A stretch of 64,000 bases of DNA from Ilex aquifolium (taxonomy: Eukaryota > Streptophyta > Magnoliopsida > Aquifoliales > Aquifoliaceae). Positions 11,755 to 22,615 of this stretch are shown piece after piece. The DNA is taken from the NCBI GenBank assembly GCA_951799425.1, contig OX637394.1:42829642-42893641 (forward strand), in the 5' to 3' direction. The translations under genes were made by a program, and so were the position numbers. The notes under the pieces are model-generated. The model saw only the letters and a list, made by a program, of their open reading frames with translations. It was not told the DNA's origin and did not search any database. Numbering within the stretch: the stretch's first letter is position 1; every line of letters starts with the position of its first letter.

Positions 11755-12350
11755 TGATAATGTTCTTAACACGACTAAGCAATGATGTCTGATGATGTTC
11801 TTAATACGACTGAGCAGTGATGTCAATATAAAGCACACTGATTAATTAGATCAATTCAATCTGAGTTCTAAAGCTCTATGGAATAGGATTTGGGGGATAA
11901 GCGGGTGATTACACAGAGTATTTATAGTGGTTCACCAGCTCGGGAGCTTGTCTAATCTACTCTAAAAAAAAGTTTCTTGCTCCCGAATATATTGATTATT
12001 GTGTGAAGTTTACAGGGAATATTTTGTAAGGTTACAATAGCCCCTTCTTATTTTCGAGGGTTTTGCCTCCTATTTATAGTTATCCTTGGGTCCTGCTTGA
12101 TCTGAGGTGAGATCCTTGCTCTTTGCTTGTGACGGTTGCCCTTATTACGCAACGAGACTTGCGCCTGGTGGGTGATTTGATGCTACAGAATAGGGAAACT
12201 TGGTAGGATCCAGTTTTCCTTCGCATCGCCTTCCTCCAGATGTGGACACGTGGAGTTGGAGTTGGGGTCAAGGTCTGTAAGTAATATAGATGAGCAAGCA
12301 TGACCTGAGTGACCGAGCTCATCCTTAGATATTTTTGCGTGGTACCATCA
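11755..12350 (-). mobile_element. 5' LTR of element C, with TATA box
   Basis: The complete 596-bp LTR runs from TGATAATG (11755) to CCATCA (12350). On the minus strand a TATA box (CTATAAATAGG, about 12068-12078) can drive the genomic transcript. It differs from the partial copy at 1-442 at many positions, including a gap of about a dozen bases near 12293. C is therefore older than A and B, whose LTR pairs are much more alike. Confidence 0.9.
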
Positions 12351-13211
12351 AGATGAATCTTAAATTCTTGTTTATCCCAACCTTTTATACCAACCCTTAC
12401 AATTAGGGATGTGATTATATCTTTCACATTATGTATTAGGTGTACCTCATGTGTATTGAGTATCAAAAATCGGATACAAGATGTAGCTCTTGTAGGCATT
12501 TGCTCCATAGATTTATTTTCATCAGAGCAGTTGTTCCTCATTTTAAATGTTTCATTGATACTTAAAGCAAATCCTATAGATATGTGAACCTCATTGGACA
12601 CATGCATGGAGAGAGAGAGAGATAGAGCTGGGGGGGGGGGGGGGGGCAGAAAGAAGAGTGATTCAAATGAATCAACACAATTTTTCTATGGTTGTGATGG
12701 TATCAAGAGACACATTCTTATCACTGGTAGTGTCCATTCATTTAAATGGGCACCTAAAAGTCTATAAATATCCATGTTTGTATGCACTAATTTGGTACCT
12801 AAACTATGCCATTTTCTCTTTCGCCCATTATTATCAATTCGATTTTCTCTCAAGATTGCATGTGATCTCTAATCTAACGATGAATCATCATCAATTTCAT
12901 CAATGTTGTTTCACCCGTTTGGGACTAACAAAACCAAACCTTCTGAGGTTCCTCTCTCTTCTCTTTCTTGCAAGCAATGGTGTTAATGGAAGCAATTCTA
13001 GATCATCAAGCATTGCCTTTGGACACTGCAATTTCTTTCAATGGTCTGGTTGTTGCTCTGGGTTGTCTTTTTGTTGTGGTTTCTTGGAGGATATGTCAAT
13101 GATCAAAGGAGGAGATCTTCCTGATAGTTCAAGTATTACAGAATCAAATCATGTGTTGAAATAAGTCAACTATATTTAACACTATTTGTTTCTGCTCTCG
13201 CACATGTTGTA
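12351..13211. other. No recognised gene; (GA)n and a run of 17 G
   Basis: This stretch follows element C. It has a (GA)n tract at about 12609-12622 and an uninterrupted run of 17 G at 12630-12646. An open frame on the plus strand (12667-13164) and one on the minus strand that runs into the LTR match nothing I know, and I do not call them genes. Confidence 0.5.
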
Positions 13212-13545
13212 GGGTATACAACAACAACATTCTTCATTGTCTAGATCAAATATCTTACAATTGAAGACTAATCTTCAAAATCTCAAGAAAGGAGATGATT
13301 ATATTCAGAAAATCAAGGAAACCAAAGTTTGACTCGCTGCACCATTAGTAATGATAGAGGATTAAGACATTCTGATTTACACCTTGAATGGCTTACCTAC
13401 TGACTATAATGCGTTTAGGACCTCAATCAGAACTCGGTCTCAACAAACAATTACACTTAAGATCTACATATTTCGTTGAAGGCTGAAGAACTTTCAATTC
13501 AAACAACAACTACATCACAAGTTAGTTCTTTCATTCCTACAATGA
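13212..13545 (+). pseudogene. Ty1/copia gag fragment
   Basis: The translation gives 'NLQNLKKGDDYIQKIKE' and 'DILIYTLNGLPTDYNAFRTS', the core of the UBN2-type gag of plant copia elements. Stops interrupt it, and no LTR, protease or RT is beside it. It is an isolated relic, plus strand. Confidence 0.8.
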
Positions 13546-14099
13546 TGAATGTCTATCAAACTAAAACATATAATAATAAAGGCATGCAATAGAAAACGTG
13601 TTTACCATAAAATTCAATTTGTGCAAAACATAACTATAACGGTTTGTTCTATGCTACCACTAAATTTAATAAACTTAATTTCACCCATATATCCATATTA
13701 TTAAACACAAATTAATTTAAATTAGAGAAATTAAAATACTAGTATACATAACTCGCAAAGATCTTGCAGTTTCATTCTATACATAGAGTCTCTAATTTCT
13801 AAATCGAAATGTGATGATAATGAGAGCAATAATTTTCTCGTCTTCCTTCTTCTTCTTGCTTCTTGTTTGCATTTTCTCCATTGAAATTTTTCTTCAGTTC
13901 CAATCTCTCACTTCCACCTGGTACCATATTTTGTTTTTAATCATTCTTTTAAGTATTGAATAGTCTCTTTTTTCCTTTAGAAAAAATATCGAATTTTTTA
14001 TTCTAAGTTGATGACGTTATCAGTTGATTATATCATTTAACTTTCTTTTTTTTGGTGTTGCGGAAGGAATCTCAGCACGTTCTAATAAAACAAGTACTA
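13546..14099. other. No clear gene; one small signal-anchor-like ORF
   Basis: Mostly AT-rich. An ORF of 49 codons (13814-13963, plus) starts MIMRAIIFSSSFFFLLLVC and looks like a signal peptide or signal anchor. It could be a remnant of a first exon, but nothing downstream continues it, so this is weak. Confidence 0.2.
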
Positions 14100-14530
14100 G
14101 ACATTTTTGCTCTTAGCAAATGGACAATACAATCAGGTGGATCATAAAGAATAACTAAATCAGCAAACTGATTCACGCCTTAGTTCGCGAGCGTATGTAC
14201 CAAAGAAACATTGAGAGAATTGATGAATTTGCAATTGTCCACCAGGGCTTTGAAGTGGTGGCAAGGTGATTGGGGTCCAGCCATCAGGTTGAAGGCTTCT
14301 AAGGAGTCAGTCTTCAAGATGAAGTTCCCACTCCTATTCAAAATCAGTTGTAGGCCTTGTTGGATGGCCCAGAGTTTTGCTTTAAGGCTTGGTGTATGGT
14401 TAATTCTGCCAATGAAACCCTGGATCCATTTCCCTTTGTCATCCTGAAGAATGCCTCCAATACAAGTTGGGTCTGTGCTGCCTTTGGAGCTTCCATAAGT
14501 GTTGATCTTATAGTATCCTGCAGGGGAAAA
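14100..14530 (-). pseudogene. RNase H-like fragment of a LINE or related retroelement
   Basis: On the minus strand the translation shows 'TYGSSKGSTDPTCIGGIL', 'DDKGKWIQGFIGRI', 'LKAKLWAIQQGLQLIL' and 'LKTDSLEAFNLM'. This is the plant RVT_3-type RNase H fold that ends many plant LINE ORF2 proteins. The first catalytic Asp is replaced (NTYGS for NTDGS), and the Glu of 'AELWA' is Lys. A stop lies near 14175. No RT or polyA tail is seen nearby, so it is a dead fragment. Confidence 0.75.
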
Positions 14531-14749
14531 TGCTCAATTAATTAATCTAACAGGAGGATGCAATTTCTCAGCTTGCCGATTCTCAAAAGCTTCAAGAATT
14601 TATTTGGCAAGTGAGATGGAAGTTTTAGAAGTAGGAAGCCTCAGTTGTAGTTCCATCAAATCATTTAACTTTCTGCGTTTGGGTTTCACCCTTGCATTCT
14701 CTATTATGGGTGAGCCTTCTGCTGCAGAAATTATGTCAGGGAGTTTATA

Positions 14750-15420
14750 GGCGTCTAATATTTAAACCCCTCAAATTTAAAATGTTATATTTAGACCAAA
14801 AATACTTCAATCAAATATAGAATATTGAATATTTTAAATTTTATAACCAAAATTCATGTTATATTGTATCATTTATTGAAATAAAATCAAAAATAAAAAA
14901 CCAATTTTTTCTTAAAAATTGTAATTAGTATATAATTATACTATCTATTGGAATAAAACTAAAAAATTAAACAAGGGGTCAAAGTGTAATGAATACAATA
15001 TATTCTAGCTTTAAGAAAAAAATTATAGTATAATTGTACACTAATTATGATTTTTTAAGAAAAAATTAGATTTTTATTTTTAATTTTATTTCAATAAATA
15101 TCATAATAAAACATGAATTTTGGTTGCAAATTTAAAAATATTTGATATTTTATCTTTGCTTGGTGTATTTTTGATCTAAATATAACATTTTAAACTTTAG
15201 AAATCTAAGTATTACATGCCTACAAATTTCAGGGGGTCTTGATATAATTTACTAACGGATATACTAACAGACATTGACGGTAGGGGCATAAGTATTATGC
15301 GCGTACAAATTTTAGGGGGTTTGTGTGTAATATTTCAAATGTTAGAGAGTCTGAGTAATTAAATAACAAACTTTAGGGGGTCTGAATGTAATTCTCCCTA
15401 ATTTTAAATAAGGTATAATT
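14750..15420. repeat. AT-rich foldback repeat related to the large inverted repeat
   Basis: Sequence 14760-14960 is the inverted complement of about 15010-15200 (compare 'GACCAAAAATAC' with 'GTATTTTTGATC'), so the segment can form a hairpin. Its right arm and the following 15200-15560 are also similar to 17760-17859 plus 28773-29077, and in inverse to 43826-44330. It has no coding capacity. Confidence 0.7.
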
Positions 15421-15595
15421 TTATAATGTAATTTAATTGAGTTATTTAGAAGATGAAATCCAATAAAATTTATTTTGTTGGGTTGATGTTGTCCAGTTCT
15501 AAAACAAGAAGGAAATTAAGTGTAATTTATCTTTTCAATTGAAAGATTCTATATTTAACTAAGATTTCTTCCCAATTCACGTGTTAATAGGACCC

Positions 15596-15956
15596 TCTTA
15601 CGTGCACGATTTTGGGTGATTTGTAAAACAAAGAAAAAATAGAATCGAGGAAAAAAACCCGCTTCGAGGGGGGTGAAAACCTCAAATGGATCAATTCGAG
15701 AAGAACTGAATCTCCAAAACTTCCACAATAAAGTTCAATACAATATTTAATATATTCATTTCATTCATAGAAAAATATTTAAATACAAGATAATAAAATT
15801 ATTTTAATAACTAATTTGACTAATAATTCCACTATCTTAGTAACTACCTAGAAAATTACCCACAAAATACTCTACCTTTAACCCATTTATTAAAATAATT
15901 CCCCAATAATTACCTCAAATACTACATAAAAATATATTAAAAATGTGTACATAACA
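15596..15956 (-). mobile_element. Probable solo LTR (361 bp), TSD GACCC
   Basis: It is flanked by GACCC at 15591-15595 and 15957-15961. Removing it restores continuity with the copies at 42571 and 49830. Read on the minus strand it starts TGTTATG and ends CGTAAGA, an imperfect version of TG..CA ends in which the last CA has changed. The size, 5-bp duplication and TATTTAAATA box fit a copia-type solo LTR. Confidence 0.55.
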
Positions 15957-15973
15957 GACCCACAATTCAACTT

Positions 15974-16119
15974 TTTTTTGACAAGAAACGATAACACACA
16001 CACAGGACCACTACAACACCGCCACTTAAAAGTGGTAGTGGTGTAGGCCGTATACACACACATTCAACCCCAATACTATCCGATATGGGATAGCCCCAAC
16101 CCCTACTCCTCGTTCGGTA
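15974..16119 (-). mobile_element. Short polyA retroposon, copy 1 (TSD TCAACTT)
   Basis: Flanked by TCAACTT at 15967-15973 and 16120-16126. A T tract at the left end equals a 3' polyA tail on the minus strand. It shares its body with the two units at 16282-16596. Its snRNA-type box is degenerate (ATCCCATATCG, 16081-16091). Confidence 0.55.
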
Positions 16120-16281
16120 TCAACTTGCGAAGTCTTTCTAGTGCACATCTCCCCAATTCACACACTAATGGGACCCACAATTCAAGCTACAAAGACTTGC
16201 TAGTTGCTAATGCACATCCGTGTCAACTTTGTTGGAAGACTTCCACGCACTGTAGGAAGAGTTTTTTTTGTATCAAATAAT

Positions 16282-16596
16282 TTTTTTGATCAACAAGAAC
16301 TACAACACATCTACTTAAAAACAGAAGTGAGGCAGCCCTATATAACCCCCACACACACACCCGAAGGTTATCCGATGTGGGTTAACCCCAACCCATCACC
16401 ACGCAGGCCCAAAGGCCTCCCCGATCTTAGTCGGGCCGACGAGGGATGCAGCTGAGCCCACACGGGACCACCCTAGAACACATATCTGTTTTTTTTTATC
16501 AACAGGAACTACAATACTTCTACTTAAAAGCAGAAGTGAGGTAGTCCTATATAACTCACACACACACCCGAAGGTTATCTGATGTGGGATAACCCC
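16282..16596 (-). mobile_element. Dimeric polyA retroposon with a 14-bp TSD
   Basis: Flanked by TTGTATCAAATAAT at 16268-16281 and 16597-16610. It consists of two related units, each ending in a T tract (polyA on the minus strand), at 16282-16480 and 16490-16596. On the minus strand each has a box close to the plant snRNA upstream element RTCCCACATCG (ATCCCACATCA at 16580-16590; AACCCACATCG at 16373-16383) and, 25-27 nt downstream, TTATATAG (16547-16554; 16338-16345). Long TSD plus polyA points to LINE-mediated insertion. Confidence 0.6.
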
Positions 16597-16679
16597 TTGT
16601 ATCAAATAATTCATAGAGCAATGTTATTAGGACATAATTTTAGGAACTTAATAATTGTGACTATTAGATTATTAGTAGA

Positions 16680-16905
16680 TCCCAATATTAAACGATAGTT
16701 CAAGTAGTAACATGATCGAGTTGTAAACTCAAACGTCTTAAGTTTGAATTTTAGCAATCACTTGAGGCCAGACTATGAGGGATTTATCCCGCATGAATAC
16801 CCTAGTCTCGGTGTGAATGATCTGCCTTTGATTGGACTGAAAATGAGATTAGTCGAGGTGTACGTAACCTAACTAGGACACTCCGGACTGTTGAATCAAT
16901 AAACC
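16680..16905 (+). mobile_element. tRNA-derived SINE
   Basis: Near the 5' end lies a Pol III A-box-like word (TAGTTCAAGTAG, 16696-16707), followed by a weak B-box-like GTTTGAATTTTAG. The body is the same as in the inverted copy at 48705-48918 (about 85-90 per cent by eye), down to 'GAATGATCTGCCTTTGAT' and the tail 'GTTGAATCAAT'. Confidence 0.6.
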
Positions 16906-17859
16906 CCTTTCTAGTTTATCATATCTTCAAGAACATTCCTTATATTTTTTGAATCTTCAATGACACCCCCTATCAGATTAAAGATGTTAATTATAATATA
17001 ATTTTACTAAATTGCCCATAATATAATTTAAGAAAAATTTCATTCATACCCCCTCTAAATAGTAATATCTTCAGAGAGATCCCTTCTAGATAAGCATATC
17101 TTCAATAAGATACCCTATATTTTCTAAATTTTTTTACATATTAAAATTCGGACCAATTAAAATTTAATTCAAGTTAATTAAAATTTATTTTTTATATATT
17201 AAAATTTGAGTCAATTAAAAATTATATTTTTTTTTACTTTTTAAAATCCGAGCAGATTAAAATTCTTTTTGAGGCTCAAATCAAAATTTAATCAACTCAT
17301 ATTAAATTTTAATAGGCCCGATTTTTAATACATAAAAAAAATATAATTTTTAATTGACTCAAATTTTAATACGTAAAAAATAAATTTTAATCAACATGAA
17401 TTAAATTTTAATAAATAAAAAAATATAAATTTTAATCAATTCGAAACGAATTTTAGTCGGGACTAACAACTCAAGTAGAGCTCAAATTGGCTCGAATTTT
17501 AATACATAAAAGACTTTTAATAGGCTCAAATTTTAATACTTAAAAAAATAAAATTTAATCAATTCGAATCGAATTTTAATTGACTCAAATTTTAATATAT
17601 AGAAAAAAAAATTTAATCAGCTCGAATTTTAATATATAGAAAAATAAATTTTAATCGACTCAAATTTTAATCTAATTTTATGTAAAAAAATTGTTTGAGA
17701 TTTATGTAGGGACAATTTTGATATTTTAGATAATTGTATATCATAATAGAATATGAATTATGATAGTAAAATTTAAAATATTTGATATTCCATCTTTGCT
17801 TGGTGTATTTTTGATCTAAATATAACATTTTAAACTTGAGAGATCTAAGTATTACATGC
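16906..17859. repeat. Left arm of a large inverted repeat (outer part)
   Basis: It is the reverse complement of 44160-45070 over nearly its whole length. Shared features are TTCAATGACACCCCCT near 16960, the 'CCCCTCTA' blocks, and the series of AATTTTAAT words between 17140 and 17680. Element A interrupts the arm at 17859; the inner part continues at 28773. AT-rich, no genes. Confidence 0.85.
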
Positions 17860-18566
17860 TGATAGCGTTGTTCTGTCGAGGTCGAGCAGAGAGCATAGAT
17901 GTGTGTGAGATTAAGTGTGCATGTCTGAGCTACAAGACCCGTGCAAGTTGCTGATAAATGCTTAGGGAATTGAGGAAAATGAGATGTACACAATGAAATT
18001 ATAGTGGTTCACCGGCCTGGAAGCTCGGCTAGTCCACTCTTCAATGGAGGCTCTTGCTCCTGTTTTTTCATTGATTACGTTGGGTGTATTACAGTGCAGT
18101 GTGGAGGAAATTAGGGTTCATCCTGGCTCTATAGTCTCTAAGGTTCCTCTCTCCCTTCTAATTGGAGGCTTACCCTGCTTTTATAGCCTCTTGCTTACCT
18201 CTAACCCGGATTTACTTTCTATAATCATGGGATCCTTTCACCCTACTCTCCCCAATCGAGGAGTTACCTCATCTCCATAGGGCTGGTTCAGTGGACTTTA
18301 TCTCGAGATCTTTGCCTACCATCCGTGGGATCCTCCTTAATTTTTGGAGAGGATCTCGGTTGGTTAAGGGTTTTGTGCCTTGAATTCAGCTTAGCTATTG
18401 CTTCGGAGGTGTTCGCTATCATCTTGCTGTCATCTCATCGTTTCCCATATTATCTCGCTTGGGGGAGCTTTAATTCTGGCTCGACGAGCTCTGCGTGTCT
18501 TACCTGACCTCCCGAGCTGAGTTCATTTCCTGGGTTTGTGCTTAGGGTTTATTTTAGGTATCATCA
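17860..18566 (-). mobile_element. 3' LTR of element A
   Basis: TGATAGCG..GGTATCATCA. It is the same as 28075-28772 except for few substitutions and nine extra bases (about 18002-18010). Confidence 0.95.
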
Positions 18567-18610
18567 GTTACCCCCCAGCCCTTGTCTCAAGCGAGCTTGG
18601 GCAGGGGCTG
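18567..18610 (-). promoter_or_regulatory. Polypurine tract and hairpin of element A
   Basis: The minus strand reads GGGCTGGGGGGTAAC next to the LTR (18567-18581). Bases 18576-18587 pair with 18599-18610 in 12 contiguous pairs if plus-strand G.T pairs are allowed (outer pairs CAGCCC with GGGCTG read around one wobble). CAAG and CTTG pair further in. Confidence 0.6.
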
Positions 18611-18675
18611 AGCTGTTTTTAAACCGAGCTAGACCTGCGGTGGCTGACCTTGGCTTGCACGTGATTGAAGCCTTT

Positions 18676-18928
18676 TGACGGTTTGCAGCAATCATGGTTT
18701 TCCTCGATTCTCGCGCACGTTTCAGTCCACGTTTCTTAAGCTTTAAATGTACAAACGGCTATCTGAACCGTCTCCTCTCACTATTTTTCTTTCGATTCCA
18801 GATTTCCCGGCTTGAAGCTTTCTGATTCTTGCTCAAAACCGAGCCCTTTGTGTTCGACTTGAGGATCCGCAGTGCTCCCTTCCTTCAATTTCGCTCTGGA
18901 TTGTTGCTCGTTTCTCTTTCCTAGCTAG
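18676..18928 (+). promoter_or_regulatory. Conserved promoter block and untranslated exon 1 of the antisense gene, element A
   Basis: TGACGG (18676-18681), TTTCCTCG (18699-18706) and GCTTTAAATG (18740-18749) stand in the same order as in B and C. A 5' splice site follows at 18928/18929 (AG|GTATGC). It starts about 100 bp inside the 3' LTR border and points away from it. The promoter function is inferred. Confidence 0.5.
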
Positions 18929-19196
18929 GTATGCTTTTTCTGTCCCCTTTTCATCTTTTCTCGTTCTGGATCCCTTGAGTTCGAGGTGGTTATTGCGTTT
19001 CTGGGCTCATAGGTTCTTTTACTTCTGGTCCCGTGACTGTTGCTTGTCTTTTCTTCCCCATTTCGTGGATTGGAGTTCTATTGTGCACATACTTGTTGTT
19101 GGAAGCTATTGTGCTGACCCTAGGGTTATTAGGGAGTGTTTGACTGGTGTTCTTCTTCTCTATCGTTCCTTTGATCTCCCTTTTTCCTGCCCAAAC

Positions 19197-21834
19197 ATGT
19201 ATGCCTCTTCTGGAGCCATTCGTTCCTCTGTTTCTCTCTTAGAAGGTAGGTCTGCCGAGGAGGAGACTGAATTAGGGGAAGTGGGTGACGAAATCGAAAA
19301 TTTTCCCGGTGTCGACGTTGTTGACTCCGAGGTCAGTACCAATGAGCTTCCCTCATTGTCTTCTCATATACCCCCCAAGTCTGACAAAGGCAAGGGCAAA
19401 GTCAGTGGGGTTGGGGTCTCTGGTGATACATCATACTTAGGAGCTGCCCTAAAGCATGTCGAGCTCGTGGGCCCTTGCAAGGTCGACCCTTCCTTTGTGA
19501 AGATTTTCATTGCCCGCTATGGGTTTCCTGTTGGTGTCCAGCCCTGGTGTTCAGACAGCTCCACCCTTTATGTTGCCAAAGTTCATAAGAGGGTCTGTTT
19601 CTTTGAGGTCGCATTTGAGAATGACCTTCGCTTTCCTCTGCACCCCTTTATCAAGAACGTTTTGCAATATTTCAACGTTTGTCCCTCTCAGCTTTCCCCT
19701 AACTTCTGGGGTGTTCTGGTGGGTCTTTTGGTCTTCTTTAAGGACCAAAACCTCGGGGTTCCCAGCATTTCCCTGCTCTTGGACTTTTTCAACGTCAAGC
19801 TGACCTCTTCTGAGGGCTTCTTGTATATCTTCAAGCGAGCCAACGCTAGGTAGATCATCTCTCATATTCCGTCCTCCCATAAACACTGGAAATAACGTTT
19901 CTTCTTTGTTGGAGACACCAACTGGGAATACAACCCTGCTGATAGAACGCACACTCTTGGTATTCCTAAAGCCTGGACTATTCCAGAGAACTTGCGTGAG
20001 TCCTTGCTTGAGTTGACTGAGTTCTGTTTTGAGAATCATAAGTTTCTGACTCTGCTCTGCTTGTGTTGTATCTAGGTACCCGACCTGAACTTAGTGCTGA
20101 GGACGATGAGGTAAGGTTAAAATTGGTCAAGTGTGACCCGCGAAGGTACTCCGAGCTTATCCAACCCTGGGTTCTGGTTGAGAGAGGATTTAGTCCTCCT
20201 GGGATAACGATAGAAGCCCCGCCTCCCATTTCTACTGTCAGACCTGAAGAAGTAGCAGGTAATTCCTTTTTCCAATAAGTTGCGCTACCTTCCTTCCTAC
20301 TTCCTCATATATGCGTAACTGGCTTGGTTCAGATCTTCCAGGGTCTTCCATAATGAAGCTCACCTCTGAGGAACTCCAGGCCAAGATCGACCAGTTATCG
20401 AAGAGTGGGAAAAGTAGCAAACGGAAAGCTGTGGTCGGCTCTGGAAGTAGCCCTATTACTCGGGCCAAGATTCAAAAATTGGGGGTGCCCTCTTCTTCTC
20501 CAGCTTCGACTTCATCAAAGTAGGTTCAATCGTTAAACACCCCACCAGTCGTTGAGGCCTGCCTGCCATCAGGGATTCATCCCACTTCAAGTCGAACTAA
20601 TGAGCCAGACGAGGCTTCTCCTTCCTCAACTGAGGTCAAGGAAGCCTCGAGGTTGGTCCCTGGCCTTTAACCTGGTAATTTCTCCTATAGTCCTTCAGGG
20701 AAGATTATTGAATCCTTTCCGAAGAAACCTGGGTGTGACGAAGGAAAGCGCCCCAAGGTGGAAGAGAGTGATGACTCCTTTTTTGAGAACAGTGAGCTTG
20801 CTGCTGGGGCCATTTCTTATGTTCTTACCGATTTTGACGTTCAAAAGGCTTATTCCATGCCTCTTGAGGAGACCATCAGCTCAGCTCTTCAGGGAACATC
20901 TGTTGTAAGCTCTTGCATCCTTATACATCTATTTATCTTTATGTCGTAACCTTAAGCTTACATTTTCTTGCTTTCTCTCCTGTCCCCAGCTGGCTCTCCA
21001 CGTAAAAGGTTTGGTGAGTAGGATCCAATCCTCTGAGAGCTCTGTCAAAACTTTAAAAGCATACGAGTTTAAGGTTGCCCAACTCGCCTTTGACAATGAT
21101 GACCTCCGAGCTCAGGTGGCAGGCTTCAAGGAGGAATTGGAGAACCAGACTTCTTCCCTCTAGGGCTTACAAACGGCCAAAGATGCTGCTGAAGAAAGAG
21201 AAAGGAAAGCCATGGATGAGCTAAGAATAGCCAGGGAAGAGCTGAAACTTAAATCCGAGGCCTGGGCTAAGGCCAGTCAAGAAGCCTTTGAAGCCCAGAG
21301 CTCTTTGCAGAGCATAAAGAAGGATTATCTTGCTGTGACTGAGGCAAATGCTGCACTCTGCACCGAGCTCGAGGCACAGAAGACTCTTGTCAAGGAAAAG
21401 GATGATGTTATTGCTGAGCTGAGGGATGACGTCACCACCCAGTGGGCCACTGGATGGATTGCCTTCAAACGCCGAGCTACAAAGACCTATCCAGACCTTG
21501 ACTTCAACTTTACTATTCCTACCGAGGAGGAGCTGGAGGAGACTGATACGGATGGCGAGGGGGACAGCTTGGCTCCTCCAGACTTTACCTCAGAAGGTGT
21601 TGAGATGCTGAGACTTCTGGAGCCCTTTCTATTGGGACAGGCTCTGTTGCTGCAATTCCCGAGCTCCCAGCTGTAACTTCTACTGTTTCTGCCACTATAC
21701 CGTTCTCAGCTGACCTTGTGACTGAGTCCCTTGCTCAAAATTCAGAATCAATGGGAGCAGAGACCCGTGTAGCTGGTACCCCTGGAAGCTCTCCTCTTCT
21801 GCCTGCTGTCGAAGGCTCATCTGCTGAGCTGTAG
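19197..21834 (+). pseudogene. Antisense gene 1 of element A (Transposase_28-like), five exons, broken
   Basis: The ATG is at 19197. Exons by alignment: coding start-19995, 20076-20258, 20333-20904 and 20990-21834; the introns of 80, 74 and 85 bp are GT..AG. Exon 2 holds the core 'FPLHPFIKNVLQYFNVCPS' and 'LSPNFWGVLVGLLVFFK'. Exon 3 has 'RRYSELIQPWVLVERGFSP', exon 4 is Ser/Pro-rich and basic, and exon 5 is a long coiled coil ('EELKLKSEAWAKASQEAF') ending 'TYPDLDFNFTIPTEEE' and a low-complexity tail. The UTR acceptor is CCAAA here against CCCAG in B and C, so it is damaged. Stops at 19852 (TAG), near 19893 and at 20521, plus a TAG in exon 5 (21162), show decay. Protein role unknown. Confidence 0.75.
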
Positions 21835-22029
21835 AATCCTTCACTTACACCTTCCCTAGACACTTAGAGCTCTCCTCATGTTCATGTGACTCTAATTTCA
21901 CTTTTCATGTATTTTGAACTTGTACACTGAAATACAAACTTTGAAAAATAATTTATGTTCTGAACTTTTGCTTTGAAATGTGATGTGACTTCTGGCTTGA
22001 AACATAATTATGTTTTCCTTTGCTTTATG

Positions 22030-22079
22030 TTCCTCTTGCCCCCATTGCTTCGAGAAGTACTTCAGTCCTTCTTAAAGCA
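22030..22079. promoter_or_regulatory. Internal C-tract and hairpin, element A
   Basis: After the antisense gene comes TTCCTCTTGCCCCCA, a purine tract on the minus strand. Then a 36-nt fold follows: TTGCTT (22044-22049) with AAGCAA (22074-22079), and GAGAAG with CTTCTT around a 10-nt loop. Element B has the same fold with paired changes at 33585-33622. Confidence 0.55.
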
Positions 22080-22109
22080 AAATTATTGACTTTATGAGCT
22101 GCAGGGCTC

Positions 22110-22540
22110 TTTTTATGAACTAAGGAACTCATCATGAGCTTCATGGCTCTTTTTATGAATTAAAGAATTCATTATGAGCTACAGGGCTCTTTTTATGAAT
22201 TAAATAGTCCATTGCGAGCTCCAAGGCTCTTTTCTGAACTTTTGGAGTTTTTCGTGGGCTATGTTGCTCATATCATGAACTGAATAGTTCAGCGTGAGCT
22301 ATGTGGCTCATATTATGAACTGAATAGTTCAGCGTGAGCTATGTGGCTCGTATTATGAGCTGAAGAGTTCAGCGTGAGCTGCGTGGCTCAAGTTATGAAC
22401 TGAATAGTTCAACGTGAGCTACGTGGCTCGTATTATGAGCTGAATAGTTCAGCGTGAGCTACGTGGCTCGTATTATGAGTTGAAGAGTTTAGCGTGAGCT
22501 ACGTGGCTCAAGTTATGAACTGAATAGTTCAGCGTTCTAG
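22110..22540. repeat. Tandem repeat array, 40-bp units with two dyads, element A
   Basis: From about 22240 the period is 40 bp. Each unit has a dyad GAACTGAATAGTTC and a second GAGCTATGTGGCTC. The preceding 22110-22240 holds longer, looser units with 'GAGCTACAGGGCTC'. It lies between the 3' ends of the antisense gene and of pol. Such 3' arrays are known in Tat elements. Confidence 0.85.
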
Positions 22541-22615
22541 GAATGTTGAATAGGTACCCATGAATAAACCAAAAACTTGCCGCTTTATTAAAAATCTCTT
22601 CGTTACAAAGGAGAC

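Larger units (their letters stand above)
15421..16281. repeat. First copy of a segment also found upstream of the receptor kinase, interrupted by two insertions
   Basis: Apart from insertions at 15596-15956 and 15974-16119, it reads like 42529-42730 and like 49780-49930. Shared words include CCCAATTCACACACTAATGG, GCTACAAAGACTTGCTA and GAAGACTTCCACGCACTGT. The copy near 49.7 kb lies directly upstream of the kinase gene. No coding potential. Confidence 0.7.

Noticed and set aside
12667..13164. Plus-strand open frame of about 165 codons
   Set aside because: No recognisable domain, odd composition, in a relic-filled region.
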